64,000 nucleotides of DNA from Clostridium muellerianum (GCF_012926525.1 NZ_JABBNI010000020.1:27112-91111); one strand, 5' to 3'; counted from the stretch's first letter, positions 18,998-28,946 are shown. Notes: generated by a model from the sequence alone, not told the origin. Numbers and translations: made by a program.

Positions 18998-19102
18998 TAC
19001 TGATAAAAATAAAAAGCTTCTATTACTTAGCTAATATAACTATATCAAATTTTATACTTTCTCTTAAAAAACAAGCATTAATAAAAAAGTTTGATTATAT
19101 TT

Positions 19103-19843
19103 CTAATTAACTTTTTGTGCCTTTATTATTAAAAATGGAGGCCTTTTTCTTTCTTGCTTTAATTTAGTATTTAAATTTTCAGCTTTTTTAGTTGCAGTAG
19201 GCTCTAACATTTTAACTAAATTAAAACCATTTTCAACTAGCGTATTTACAATAGTAGAAGTTGTTCTATGATATTTAATCACTCCATCAACAAACCACTG
19301 TTGTTTCCTAATACCTTCTTCATTATAATTATCTAAAATCCAATGAAGTCTCTTTCCATTTTCATCTTGAAACCAACCATTAGGAATTTTTTTTGCAGTA
19401 GCAATTGGATGTTCTTGAGAAAAAATAAGTATACCACCTGGTTTTAGTACATTACTAATTCTTTTTACTATGTCTGTAAAATCATACACATAATGAAAAG
19501 CCAGTGAACTCAGTACCATATCAAAACTTTCTCTTCTAAATTTTATTTCCTCCATACATGTATTTTTATACTCTATTTTCTCATCACTATATAGTTTTAA
19601 AGCTCGTTCAATCATTTTTTCAGAAATATCAATTCCAACAACTTTTTTAGCTCCCTGAGAAACATACCACTTACAATTTTCACCATACCCACATCCTAAA
19701 TCTAGTATCTCCTTATTATTCAAATCTGGTAATAAAGATCTAAATGCTGGAATCTCTAACACATCATTAAGCCCATTAGAATTAATCCTTAAATTAATAT
19801 ACGAGTTATAAAAAGTACTATTATCATAAATATTTTGTTTCAT
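19103..19843 (-). CDS. SAM-dependent methyltransferase, class I
   Basis: A 246-residue cytosolic methyltransferase. Motif I is ILDLGCGYGENCKW (about 46-59), motif II VVGIDISEKMIE (about 68-79), and LSSLAFHYVYDF plus LKPGGILIFSQEHP form motifs III-IV. Ubiquinone/menaquinone-methylase-like Methyltransf_11 domain; substrate not predictable. The ATG at 19843 was chosen because AGAGGAAAG lies just before it; an in-frame upstream codon at 19861 has no such site. No operon partner. Confidence 0.88.
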   Translation of the reverse strand: MKQNIYDNSTFYNSYINLRINSNGLNDVLEIPAFRSLLPDLNNKEILDLGCGYGENCKWYVSQGAKKVVGIDISEKMIERALKLYSDEKIEYKNTCMEEIKFRRESFDMVLSSLAFHYVYDFTDIVKRISNVLKPGGILIFSQEHPIATAKKIPNGWFQDENGKRLHWILDNYNEEGIRKQQWFVDGVIKYHRTTSTIVNTLVENGFNLVKMLEPTATKKAENLNTKLKQERKRPPFLIIKAQKVN

Positions 19844-20018
19844 CTTTCCTCTTTCCTTCAACCTAAATTCAACAAATAATTTTCATATACATTAACATTA
19901 TACTATTTATCATTAAACATTTTTAAGTATAAATAGCATAATATAAATATTTCAGTAAATTATATTTCAAGTTGAAATTATAATTAAAAATTTTCAAAAT
20001 AGCAGTATTAAAAGTATA

Positions 20019-20657
20019 TTACATATTCTTTTTATATTCTGCAATATCCTCAATAGAAACTACAGTCATATGATGTTTCTTAGCAAAATCAACTATTTGT
20101 GGTAAACGAGCCATAGTACCATTAGAATTTGTAAGTTCACATAAAATTCCTGCTGGCTTATAACCTGCTAAACTCATAAGATCAACAGTACCTTCTGTAT
20201 GACCACGCCTAACTAAAACACCACCTTTACGTGCACAAAGTGGAAAAACATGACCTGGATGACATAAATCTTCAGGTCTGCAATTGTCTTTTACCGCAGT
20301 AAGAATTGTAGTAACTCTATCAGCAGCAGAAACTCCTGTAGTTACTCCATCCTTAGCTTCAATTGATATAGTAAATGCAGTTTCATACTTACATGTATTT
20401 TTAGATACCATTTGAGACAAATTCAATTCTTCAACCTTTTCATGTGTTAAGCAAAGGCAAACAATACCACTACACTCTCTTATTAACATGGCCATTTGAG
20501 GTTGTGTAATAGTTTCTGCAGGAAAAATAAGATCTCCTTCATTTTCACGATTTTCATCGTCAACAAGAAGTATTCCATTTCCTTGTTTAAGATTATTTAA
20601 TGCCTTTTCCATACGTTCTAAAGAGTTTCCAAACTGACTTAATAATGATCCATTCAT
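20019..20657 (-). CDS. ribB: 3,4-dihydroxy-2-butanone 4-phosphate synthase
   Basis: Converts ribulose 5-phosphate to the four-carbon precursor of riboflavin. Characteristic acidic loop [16 protein letters not shown] (about residues 33-48), HPGHVFPL and [11 protein letters not shown] are present. At 212 residues it is the stand-alone enzyme; in many Firmicutes it is fused to GTP cyclohydrolase II, which is absent here. The ATG at 20657 is preceded by GGAGG at 8 bases, so the longer frame from 20672 is not used. It is the only gene between the FMN riboswitch and the methyltransferase, at the end of an unusually long leader. Confidence 0.95.
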   Translation of the reverse strand: MNGSLLSQFGNSLERMEKALNNLKQGNGILLVDDENRENEGDLIFPAETITQPQMAMLIRECSGIVCLCLTHEKVEELNLSQMVSKNTCKYETAFTISIEAKDGVTTGVSAADRVTTILTAVKDNCRPEDLCHPGHVFPLCARKGGVLVRRGHTEGTVDLMSLAGYKPAGILCELTNSNGTMARLPQIVDFAKKHHMTVVSIEDIAEYKKNM

Positions 20658-20924
20658 AAAAATTACCTCCAAAATTAAAATAAATTTTACATAAAATATC
20701 CTTCTCTTTAAAATTGGACTTATATTATTTTACTGTGAAATTCACCTGTAAATGTAACATAATACTTGCACATCTGTTTTCTATATGCTAAACTTTTATC
20801 CGATGACTCCCTACTTCTAATACTTCCACATTTTTCAGTTGAAAGTACAGAGTAGTTTTGTCACTGGATAACAGGTTCTAAATATCAGATGCACATGATT
20901 ATAAACAAGAACTCTGTTTCCATA

Positions 20925-20991
20925 AAAATTAACTTTTCTTTTATATAATGATAGCTTGGACTCTATTCATTATATATAAAAGTTAAATTTT
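20925..20991. repeat. Imperfect hairpin in the ribB leader
   Basis: An inverted repeat of about 22 bp (20925-20950 with 20968-20991, AAAATTAACTTTT-type arms) lies between the riboswitch terminator and ribB. A second hairpin, TATAACCAC with GTGGTTATA, is at about 21009-21039. Together they make the roughly 400-base segment beyond the riboswitch structured rather than empty. Confidence 0.6.
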
Positions 20992-21072
20992 ATTTTTCTA
21001 TAATTTTTTATAACCACTGGTTTTTAACTGGTGGTTATATATTTTTTGAACTTTTCCCAAATTACATGTAAA

Positions 21073-21102
21073 AAATCCCCTTAAGCAACCTTAAGGGGAT
21101 TT
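21073..21102 (-). terminator. Expression-platform terminator of the FMN riboswitch
   Basis: AAATCCCCTTAA pairs with TTAAGGGGATTT around a 6-base loop; on the minus strand a T-run follows. It is about 45 bases beyond the aptamer, as expected for attenuation by FMN. Confidence 0.85.
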
Positions 21103-21149
21103 GCAAATACAATAAATATACATACTAAAAAATACATATAACTGTATTC

Positions 21150-21262
21150 ACCTTCTTCCATCCAGACTATACTGTCGGCTTCGGAATTTAACCGAATCAT
21201 GCCTTATAAGGCTTGCGGGCTTTACCGCCGATAGGGAATTTCACCCATCCCACGAAGGACAC
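21150..21262 (-). promoter_or_regulatory. FMN riboswitch (RFN element)
   Basis: On the minus strand the conserved RFN blocks appear in order: GGGTGAAATTCCC, CGGCGGTAAAGCCCGC, a variable stem, TTCGGTTAAATTCCGAA, GCCGACAGTATAGTCTGGATG and GAAGAAGG closing the P1 stem with the 5' CCTTC. Binding of FMN is expected to favour the terminator at 21073-21102 and shut off ribB. Confidence 0.95.
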
Positions 21263-21280
21263 TTTATGTAAATCAGTGTT

Positions 21281-21309
21281 AGTTTAGCACAGTGGTTTCC
21301 ACATGTCAA
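21281..21309 (-). promoter_or_regulatory. Sigma-A promoter of the riboswitch-ribB unit
   Basis: Minus-strand TTGACA (plus 21304-21309), 17-base spacer, TAAACT (plus 21281-21286). Transcription would begin just before the aptamer. Confidence 0.75.
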
Positions 21310-21452
21310 CATAAATATGAAAATTTTAACACATAAAAACTGCAATTTTGCTACTTGTTATTTATTAAATTATATTAGAATTTATAATTGCATAATAAAA
21401 AAATCTCTATACAACACCACTACAATCGTACAGAGAATTTTTTCATTCATTT

Positions 21453-21611
21453 AGGCACATTCAATAAAATAACTAGTCAAAGATGTTAGTCTATTTTGTA
21501 TCAGACAAGGAAGCAGGTTCCGCTGATAGTTGTTCTATCAAAGGGTTCTGCTGACGCAGTATGATGCAAAATAGGCTAACATACTGATTAGTTATTTTAT
21601 TGAATGTGCCT
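21453..21611. repeat. 159-bp palindromic dispersed repeat, copy A
   Basis: Terminal arms AGGCACATTCAATAAAATAA and complement, an inner stem GTTAGTCTATTTTG/CAAAATAGGCTAAC, and a central part with GGTTCCGCTGATAG, TTGTT, CTATCAAAGGGTTCT and GCTGACGCAGTATGA. Copies B (27225-27381) and C (52391-52549) share the plan. It abuts the 3' end of the EamA gene. Confidence 0.85.
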
Positions 21612-21620
21612 TATACACTT

Positions 21621-22592
21621 TCAGTTTCTACCATGTTGAAACTTCACTGGGTTTTGACAAATACTAATCTTTTCTCTATTAACCATCCATATACCTAAGC
21701 ATACTAATATGAGAGCAATAATATTTTTAAATTCAAGAATCTTTTCTCCCAAAAAAATTGCTGAAAGTACTGCTCCAAATATTGGAGTTAAAAAATTAAA
21801 CATAGATATTGGACCTACTTTGTTATATTTTAAAAGCAAATTCCATAATGAAAATGCTGCTGAAGATAATAAAGCCAGATAAATAAGCACTAAAGAAGAT
21901 TCCATTGTAAAATGATAAACTCCTCCTTTAAATAAAACCCCAATAAGTACTAAAACTACTCCTCCTATAAAAAGCATGTAACCTGTTATTATAATTACAT
22001 CCATACTTTTAGTAAGTTTTTTTCCATAAATAGCAGAAGCCGAAAAAATAAATGCTGCAATTATTACAAATCCTTCTCCAAGAAAGCTAAAAGAAAAATT
22101 TAATAAATTATTATTAAAATTTACTATTATAACTCCTATAAATCCTACAATACATCCAATTGCCTTTTGCTTATTTATTCTATCATCTACATATATATAA
22201 TGAGCTAAAATAACACTAAAAAATGTTACAGTAGAATTCATTATAGAGCTTTTAACGCCCGTAGTATTGGCAACTCCAATATAAAAAAATATATATTGTA
22301 ATGTAGTTTGAGTAAAACCCAATAGAGATAATTCTAGAACATTCTTTTTTGAAATGTTAAATACGCTTTTTCCACACTTTTGTGCAATAATAAGCAAAAT
22401 TATACCTGCTATAGTAAACCTATAACCTGCAAATACAAGTTCTGATGATACATCAGATTGAGAAATATTAAATAGTGCATATCCGATTTTTATTGCAGGA
22501 TAAGCACTTCCCCATAATAAGCAACATATTGTTGCAATAATAGCAACAAATTTGGGGTCTGTAAAAATCTTTTCGCTGTTCAAAATAATCAA
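21621..22592 (-). CDS. EamA/DMT-family permease
   Basis: Drug/metabolite-type exporter of 323 residues with about ten hydrophobic segments in two EamA halves; the first half starts at IIATICCLLWGSAYPAIKIGY and the second near GEGFVIIAAFIFSASAIYGKKLTKS. Loops such as PISMFNFLTPIFGAVLSAIFLGE are typical of the second half. Start is a TTG at 22592 preceded by AGAAAGGA. Substrate unknown. Its stop is followed within 10 bases by palindromic repeat copy A. Confidence 0.88.
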   Translation of the reverse strand: MIILNSEKIFTDPKFVAIIATICCLLWGSAYPAIKIGYALFNISQSDVSSELVFAGYRFTIAGIILLIIAQKCGKSVFNISKKNVLELSLLGFTQTTLQYIFFYIGVANTTGVKSSIMNSTVTFFSVILAHYIYVDDRINKQKAIGCIVGFIGVIIVNFNNNLLNFSFSFLGEGFVIIAAFIFSASAIYGKKLTKSMDVIIITGYMLFIGGVVLVLIGVLFKGGVYHFTMESSLVLIYLALLSSAAFSLWNLLLKYNKVGPISMFNFLTPIFGAVLSAIFLGEKILEFKNIIALILVCLGIWMVNREKISICQNPVKFQHGRN

Positions 22593-22943
22593 AGTCCTTT
22601 CTCTTATCTATACTTATGTATATAAAAAATTATAATAACTAACTTTTGTATTCCTATTTCTCAATACATCTAAATTACATTGAATTTCATATTGTTTATC
22701 ATAAATAAGAATAAATCATATTACATTTTTTAGCAAGTTCAACCCAAAATCATAATAATACATACAAATATATTTAAACAATTACAATTTTAAAATACTC
22801 TTTATTGTTGATATTATTAACTCATTATTCATAAATCGTTAACTTATGTACAAATAATCTGTAGTAAAATATAATTATTAAAATTTTCCACAACAGATTT
22901 CAAATATAAAAACAATAAATTGTATGGAAGGGATGCATATAAA
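22593..22943. other. Divergent intergenic region, nothing recognised
   Basis: AT-rich spacer between the EamA gene and the pectinase gene, which are divergent. No riboswitch, terminator or convincing palindromic operator is visible. Confidence 0.5.
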
Positions 22944-24728
22944 TTGAACAAAATAAAAATAATGAAAATAATTGCTCTACCTACTTTAGCCGCCTTAATT
23001 CTAGGACTTGTTTCTTTTAAATCCCATAATGTAAATGCAACAGCTGCAAATCTAGTAGATATAAAGGCATCCGAATCTGAAAATTTAACAGTTCCCACTT
23101 TATCTTATAATGATACTAGTATTACATTAGCATGGCATAAATCAGGCAACTACAACAATATTGTAAATTATAATATCTATATGAATGGAAAACTTATAGG
23201 TAACGCAAATAATAATACAACTTCAAAAGCTAAACCATTTATTGATAATTTTTATAAAGATTCAAGCAACAGTTCAGCTGTAAAAATAAGCAATCACACT
23301 TATACCGTTACAGGACTTAAACCTGACACTTCTTATAATTTTACAGTTAGAGCTGTTGATAATAAAGGTAATGAATTAAAAGCTAGCAATGCTGTAGTAC
23401 AACGCACAACTAAAGTTCCAAATGTATTTGATGTTACTAAATTTGGAGCAGTAGGTGATGGAAAAACTCTTGATACAAAATCTATTCAAGCAGCCATTGA
23501 TGCCTGTACACCTGGCGGAGAAGTATTACTTCCTTCAACAAAGACCTTTAAATCAGGAGCTCTCTGGTTAAAAAGCGATATTATTTTCAAAGTTGATGGA
23601 AAACTTTTGGGATCTGAAAACCCACAGGACTATTTAAATAGCAATAGCACTACAAAAAAGAGTATTAAAAGTAATGCACTTATTAATGCCAATGGTACTG
23701 GAAATGAAAAAACTAAGAATATTAAAATCATAGGAAACGGTGTAATTGACGGAAATGGATGGAAACAAGGCACCCCTGAAGCAACAACTGGATTTCCGAA
23801 CTCTTTAAAAAGTAGTTTAAAAACAGTTGAAGCGAATGGTATTCTTGCAGCTAATCAATTCAAACTAGCTAAAAGTAATGGTCTTTCTGATACTAAAGCA
23901 TATTCAACAAGATCCAATTTAATTTCAATTAGTCATGTAGACAATGTATATTATGGTGATGGACTTTTTTTCGTTAACCCATCTCAACAAACTATAGGAA
24001 GCAGTAATTGTAATAATGTAGTTATAAATAATGCTTTAATTAAAACCTTTGATTGCAATAATGGCGATGGAATAGATTTTGACTCAGAGGGTTTGACTGT
24101 ATTAAATAGTGTTTTTGATACTGGTGATGATGATATAAACTTTACTGCTGGAAAAGGAGCAGATGCTGAAAAAAACCGTAAACCAGTAAATAACGTATGG
24201 ATATTTAACAATTACTTTGGGCGAGGTCACGGTGCTGTAGTGGCAGGTAGTAATACAGCTGCCTGGATAAAAAACATATTAGCAGAAGATAATGTATTAA
24301 ATGGTACAGGATCAGGCCTTCGTTGTAAAACAGCTCCTAACGTAGGTGGTGGAGCAACAAATATTATCTTCCGTGACTCTGCACTTAAAAATATAACTGA
24401 TGGTGCTGGTGAACCATTTATATTTACTTCTGATTATTCTAATGCAAGTGAAGTTAGTACTTATAAACCTGCTTTAAACTTACCACAGTTTAAGCACATT
24501 TTTGTTACAAACTGCAGTGTTAACGGCTCTAAAAATAATGCTATCTTTGTATGTGGATTGGCTGGAGCTTATCATGATGATATACATTTTGAAAATGTAT
24601 CCTTTAAAGATACTAAACCAGCTAAAATATCTTATATGAGCAATAGCACCTTTAAAAATGTAATCTTTGATAGCAGTATAAAAAATCCTTGGATTGTTAC
24701 AAATTCTAAAAATCTTTCATTCAATTAA
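22944..24728 (+). CDS. Secreted polygalacturonase, GH28, with N-terminal fibronectin III domain
   Basis: Extracellular pectin-degrading enzyme. A signal peptide (KIIALPTLAALILGLVSF, within residues 8-25) is followed by an FN3-like domain (about 40-155, ending TSYNFTVRAVDNKGNEL) and a right-handed beta-helix. GH28 motifs are present: FDVTKFGAVGDGKTLDT at the helix start, NNGDGIDFDS, DTGDDDINFTAGK (the catalytic Asp pair), GRGHGAVVAGS and LRCKTAP. The start is taken as the TTG at 22944, about 10 bases after GGAAGGGA; the frame is open upstream to 22920. Monocistronic, with a hairpin at 24802-24833. It implies growth on plant material. Confidence 0.93.
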   Translation: MNKIKIMKIIALPTLAALILGLVSFKSHNVNATAANLVDIKASESENLTVPTLSYNDTSITLAWHKSGNYNNIVNYNIYMNGKLIGNANNNTTSKAKPFIDNFYKDSSNSSAVKISNHTYTVTGLKPDTSYNFTVRAVDNKGNELKASNAVVQRTTKVPNVFDVTKFGAVGDGKTLDTKSIQAAIDACTPGGEVLLPSTKTFKSGALWLKSDIIFKVDGKLLGSENPQDYLNSNSTTKKSIKSNALINANGTGNEKTKNIKIIGNGVIDGNGWKQGTPEATTGFPNSLKSSLKTVEANGILAANQFKLAKSNGLSDTKAYSTRSNLISISHVDNVYYGDGLFFVNPSQQTIGSSNCNNVVINNALIKTFDCNNGDGIDFDSEGLTVLNSVFDTGDDDINFTAGKGADAEKNRKPVNNVWIFNNYFGRGHGAVVAGSNTAAWIKNILAEDNVLNGTGSGLRCKTAPNVGGGATNIIFRDSALKNITDGAGEPFIFTSDYSNASEVSTYKPALNLPQFKHIFVTNCSVNGSKNNAIFVCGLAGAYHDDIHFENVSFKDTKPAKISYMSNSTFKNVIFDSSIKNPWIVTNSKNLSFN

Positions 24729-24801
24729 TATAAAATAGTAATTTCTTATAATAAAACTTTATAAATTTTCATATTTTTACAAATTAGAAATGTACTATCT
24801 G

Positions 24802-24833
24802 TAGGCGGTTTAAATGACTATTTAAGCCGCCTA
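24802..24833 (+). terminator. Hairpin downstream of the pectinase gene
   Basis: TAGGCGGTTTAAA pairs with TTTAAGCCGCCTA (one mismatch) around 6 bases. The U-run is weak (TAACTTTAC), so termination is probable but not certain. Confidence 0.6.
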
Positions 24834-24963
24834 TAACTTTACAATAATAAACACAAACAACTTTATTTTGTTAATTTACTTATAGATGTTATTATAATTT
24901 CTTATAGATACTATTACAAATGCTTATATCACGCCGTAAAGCAATAGCAATTTTTTATATTTT

Positions 24964-25014
24964 TTGAATTGCGCATCATATCCATGTATAGTAAAAGTAG
25001 GTAAGTATACTTAC
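24964..25014 (+). promoter_or_regulatory. Promoter and palindrome upstream of the formate dehydrogenase gene
   Basis: TTGAAT (24964-24969), 17-base spacer, TATAGT (24987-24992), then the perfect palindrome GTAAGTATACTTAC (25001-25014) at the expected transcription start. The position suits a repressor operator; the regulator is not in the window. Confidence 0.6.
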
Positions 25015-25044
25015 AAAAATATTAAGATGATGGGGTATTAAAGT

Positions 25045-27201
25045 ATGGAAGAAAAAGTTTTAACTGTATGTCCTTACTGTGGTGCAGGCTGTAATTTGTA
25101 CTTAGTAGTTGAAAACGGCAAAATTAAAAGAGCAGAACCTGCAAATGGCAGAACAAATGAAGGAGAATTATGTCTAAAAGGATACTATGGGTGGGATTTT
25201 CTAAACGATCCTCAGCTTTTAACTGCCCGTATAAAGAAACCAATGCTCAGGAAAAATGGAGAATTAGTAGAAGTTACCTGGGATGAAGCTATTAAATTTA
25301 CAGCAGAAAAGTTAACAGAAATAAAAAATAAGTATGGTGCAAACTCCATAATGGGTACAGGCTGTTCTAGAGGCCCTGGAAATGAAACAAACTATGTAAT
25401 GCAAAAATTTATACGTGCTGTAATAGGTACTAATAATGTGGACAACTGTGCTAGAGTTTGTCATGGTCCTTCTGTAGCAGGACTAGCTACAGTTCTTGGT
25501 AACGGTGCAATGTCCAATACCATTCCCGAAATTGAAAACGCGGATTTACTACTTATTTTTGGATATAATCCTGCGGAATCTCATCCTATAGTTGCCAGAA
25601 GAGTAGTAAAGGCAAAAGAAAAAGGTGCAAAAATTGTAGTTGTAGACCCTAGAGTTACAGAAAGCGTAAGAATTTCAGATCTATGGCTTCAGCTAAAAGG
25701 CGGAACTAACATGGCACTTGTAAATGGTTTTGCCAATGTACTTCTTAATGAAAACTTATACAATAAAGAATATGTTTCTAAATATACTGAAGGCTTTGAA
25801 GAATACAAGGCTGTTGTAAATAAATATACTCCTGAATATGTGGAGAAAATAACAAATGTTTCTGTTGAAAATATTAAACAGGCAATGAGAATGTATGCCA
25901 GTGCAAAAAATCCAATGATACTTTACGGTATGGGAGTATGTCAATTTGGTCAGGCTGTAGATGTAGTTAAAGGTTTGGCTGGTTTAGCTTTATTAACAGG
26001 AAATTATGGAAGACCTAGTGTTGGTATAGGACCTGTAAGAGGCCAAAATAATGTACAGGGTTCTTGCGATATGGGTGCTATCCCTAACTGTTTTCCTGGA
26101 TACCAAAAAGTTACCGATAAAACTGCTCGTGAAAAATTTGAAAAAGCCTGGAATGTAAAACTTTCTGATAAAGTTGGATATCACTTAACTGAAGTTCCTA
26201 GACTGGTTTTAAAGGAAAATAAACTAAAGGCCTACTATATAATGGGAGAAGATACTGTTCAAAGTGATCCAAATTCAAATGAAGTAAAAGAAGCTTTGGA
26301 TAAATTAGAGCTTGTAATAGTTCAAGATATATTTATGAATAAAACAGTTTTACATGCTGATGTAGTACTTCCTGCCACTTCCTGGGGTGAACATGAAGGT
26401 GTATACAGCTGTGCAGATAGAGGTTTCCAAATATTCCGTAAGGCTATTGAGCCAACTGGTGATGTTAAACCTGATTGGCAGATAATTTCTCTAATATCTA
26501 CTGCTATGGGATATCCAATGTATTACAATAATACAAAGGAAATATGGGACGAAATGAGAAGTCTTTCTCCAAAATTTGCTGGTGCATCCTATGAAAGAAT
26601 GGAAAAACTAGGAGGAATAGTATGGCCTTGTCCTTCTGAAGATCATCCTGGAACTCCTGTACTTTATGAAAATAACATATTTAGTACACCAAGTGAAAAA
26701 GGAATTTTATTTGCTTCTGAATGGAGGCCTACTGAAGAATCCCCAGATAATGAATATCCACTAAGCTTATGTACAGTTAGAGAAATAGGACATTATTCTG
26801 TAAGAACAATGACTGGAAACTGTCGTGCTCTTAAGATGCTTGAGGATGAACCTGGTAAAATACAGATGAATCCTTCTGATGCCAAAAAACTTAAAATCAA
26901 AAATGGAGATTTAGTAAAGGTAAGTTCAAGAAGAGGTTCTGTTATGTCAAGGGCATCAGTCACTGATAGAGTTAGAAGTGGCGATACTTACATGACTTAT
27001 CAATGGTGGATTGGAGCTTGTAATGAACTTACTTGTAACAACTTAGATCCTATATCAAAAACTCCAGAATATAAATATTGTGCAGTTAAAGTAGAACCTT
27101 TCCCTGATCAAGCTTTAGCTGAAAAAGAACTAGCACAAAAGTATACTGAATTGCGTAAAAAAATGGGAGTAGTAAAAGATACTTATGAAGTAAATGCTTA
27201 A
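25045..27201 (+). CDS. fdhA: Formate dehydrogenase alpha subunit, Cys-containing, FdhF-type
   Basis: Mo/W-bis-MGD enzyme interconverting formate and CO2. N-terminal 4Fe-4S ligands CPYCGAGC (residues 9-16) and ELCLKGYY (Cys43), then the active-site segment NCARVCHGPSVAG with Cys139-His140. In E. coli FdhF the equivalent residue is selenocysteine 140; here the codon at 25459-25461 is TGT, so it is a Cys enzyme. RGQNNVQGSCDMG and the C-terminal molybdopterin-binding domain (MNPSDAKKLKIKNGDLVKV) are intact. The 718-residue length matches the catalytic subunit alone; no electron-transfer or hydrogenase subunit is adjacent, so its partner is encoded elsewhere. It could serve CO2 reduction or formate disposal. 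Confidence 0.93.
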   Translation: MEEKVLTVCPYCGAGCNLYLVVENGKIKRAEPANGRTNEGELCLKGYYGWDFLNDPQLLTARIKKPMLRKNGELVEVTWDEAIKFTAEKLTEIKNKYGANSIMGTGCSRGPGNETNYVMQKFIRAVIGTNNVDNCARVCHGPSVAGLATVLGNGAMSNTIPEIENADLLLIFGYNPAESHPIVARRVVKAKEKGAKIVVVDPRVTESVRISDLWLQLKGGTNMALVNGFANVLLNENLYNKEYVSKYTEGFEEYKAVVNKYTPEYVEKITNVSVENIKQAMRMYASAKNPMILYGMGVCQFGQAVDVVKGLAGLALLTGNYGRPSVGIGPVRGQNNVQGSCDMGAIPNCFPGYQKVTDKTAREKFEKAWNVKLSDKVGYHLTEVPRLVLKENKLKAYYIMGEDTVQSDPNSNEVKEALDKLELVIVQDIFMNKTVLHADVVLPATSWGEHEGVYSCADRGFQIFRKAIEPTGDVKPDWQIISLISTAMGYPMYYNNTKEIWDEMRSLSPKFAGASYERMEKLGGIVWPCPSEDHPGTPVLYENNIFSTPSEKGILFASEWRPTEESPDNEYPLSLCTVREIGHYSVRTMTGNCRALKMLEDEPGKIQMNPSDAKKLKIKNGDLVKVSSRRGSVMSRASVTDRVRSGDTYMTYQWWIGACNELTCNNLDPISKTPEYKYCAVKVEPFPDQALAEKELAQKYTELRKKMGVVKDTYEVNA

Positions 27202-27224
27202 TTATTTCTATAGTTTTTTCTCTT

Positions 27225-27381
27225 AGGCATCTGAAAGAAAATAATATTTCCAAATGCGAAGGATATTTTGCATCTGGCAAGGAGGCAGGTTCCGCAGATA
27301 ATAAACTATCTAAGGATTCTGCTGACGCCGCATGACGCAAAATAAAATAGTAAATGGACTTATTATTTTTTGAAGATGCCT
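27225..27381. repeat. 159-bp palindromic dispersed repeat, copy B
   Basis: Arms AGGCATCTGAAAGAAAATAAT and ATTATTTTTTGAAGATGCCT, core GGTTCCGCAGATA, loop, TATCTAAGGATTCT and GCTGACGCCGCATGACGC. It is more diverged than copies A and C but keeps the plan. It starts 24 bases after the formate dehydrogenase stop. Confidence 0.8.
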
Positions 27382-27605
27382 TAGTACTACTCTCCCTAAA
27401 AAAGATTATTATAAATATCTTTGGGCTAATTTATTTTTTTTAACTAATTGCATTGCCATAATAAATAGATTAGAAATAAATTTTCTTAAAGAAAAATACA
27501 ATTATTTAATGGGTAATACCTTGGCTTTTTATAACTCCTAAACTAGATATAGAAATTATATTTCAAGTCTGGTATTATCCTTTATTTACTTTTTAAAACT
27601 ATAAT

Positions 27606-27641
27606 AAAAAGCGTTATCTTATAATTAGTATAACGCTTTTT
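27606..27641 (-). terminator. Terminator of the 27681 gene (bidirectional)
   Basis: AAAAAGCGTTAT pairs with ATAACGCTTTTT around a 12-base loop; T-rich on the minus-strand exit. Confidence 0.8.
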
Positions 27642-27680
27642 ACTATTATTGTAAATAGTATATTGAATATATTTGACTTG

Positions 27681-28946
27681 TTATTTTCTTTCATATACCT
27701 TAACTCTTTTAATTTCAGTTAAATTTGAAAAGAAATAAACCATTATAAATATAACAGGAAAATTATATCTAGGCTGTCCTTCCGTAATAAAGTACACACA
27801 TGAAAACATATAAAAGCAAATTAAATTATAAACGCTGTATGGATTAATCTTTTCTTTATTAAACATGCTGCAAATTATCCTTTTACTATATACAATCATC
27901 ACTATAATTGATATTAAAGCTGTAAATATTGATACGCTACTTGAATAAACAGTTAAACCATCTTCTATATACTTATTTAAACCAGCTCCATTAAAGCTGT
28001 AGCTTATAGAATACCCACCAAGATATGTATTGTATAATCTTTTAAATCCTAATTCTATAAACTGCATTGGATGATCTTTTATCCACTTTTTAGCTGCAGT
28101 ACTTAGCATTTTATTCTTTTCTGTCATATTAGCTTTTATATACTCTTTCTTGTTTACAATTGAATCTTCAACTTCACTTGCAGGCATCCATGCACCATAG
28201 TGATTTTGAGAATTATTATTTATGTATAAAACTATACCACTATTATTTGATACATATGTAAACTGGCCTATTAGCTTTGTATTTCTATATATCCAAGGTG
28301 ATATAACTAATACACTAGTGATTAAAATTATTAGCGAATGTTTTATCACCTTTATAGCTTTAATTTTTAAAATTATCTCTATGATAAATACAGCGAAGAA
28401 AAATATTATAAAGAATGGCTTAATCATAGTATTTACACCCGTTAGAATACCGATAACTATATATTTGTGTTTAATATCTTTATGATATACTAATGTTATT
28501 AAAAGCAATATAGTTGTAAATAGTATTTCTGTTCCTAAAATACTGTTATAAAAAATATTGTCTGGAAAAAGCACAAATAATGTATATATTAGTTTTCGTT
28601 TGTTTGTCTCTAAATTTGTATTTTTTAAAATATTATATATTAACATATAATTGAAAAATGTCAAAACTAAATTAAATACCTTTGCCACTGCTAAACTGCT
28701 TCCAAATACTTTATATATGCCTCCTAAGATAATGGAATATCCCACAGAAGTATAGGTATTTCCCCAGGATCCCCCCCTAGCAATCTGTTTTGCAATGCCA
28801 TTATAATATGCAAAATCTGAAAAAGGCTGAGTCTTTACTATAGAAATCCATAGAATACAAATAAGAATACCCAAAACTGTTATTGATTTATAATAGTTTT
28901 CTTCTGAAAATGATGCATCATCAGTAACTTTATCTATACTTTCCAC
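27681..28946 (-). CDS. Polytopic membrane glycosyltransferase-like (PMT/ArnT-type) protein
   Basis: A 421-residue integral membrane protein with about ten membrane segments and one large exterior loop (about 235-310). The pattern FSDFAYYNGIAKQIARGGSWGNTYTSVGYSIILGGIYKVFG near the N-terminus, with an Asp in the first exterior loop, is that of lipid-linked sugar transferases of the GT39/PMT_2 group. Start is a GTG preceded by GAGGAGAA. No sugar or lipid-carrier genes are adjacent, so the acceptor is unknown. Likely role is adding a sugar to an exported protein or envelope polymer. Confidence 0.7.
   Translation of the reverse strand: MESIDKVTDDASFSEENYYKSITVLGILICILWISIVKTQPFSDFAYYNGIAKQIARGGSWGNTYTSVGYSIILGGIYKVFGSSLAVAKVFNLVLTFFNYMLIYNILKNTNLETNKRKLIYTLFVLFPDNIFYNSILGTEILFTTILLLITLVYHKDIKHKYIVIGILTGVNTMIKPFFIIFFFAVFIIEIILKIKAIKVIKHSLIILITSVLVISPWIYRNTKLIGQFTYVSNNSGIVLYINNNSQNHYGAWMPASEVEDSIVNKKEYIKANMTEKNKMLSTAAKKWIKDHPMQFIELGFKRLYNTYLGGYSISYSFNGAGLNKYIEDGLTVYSSSVSIFTALISIIVMIVYSKRIICSMFNKEKINPYSVYNLICFYMFSCVYFITEGQPRYNFPVIFIMVYFFSNLTEIKRVKVYERK

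Noticed and set aside
25459..25461. Selenocysteine in the formate dehydrogenase
   Set aside because: The codon is TGT, so it encodes Cys directly.
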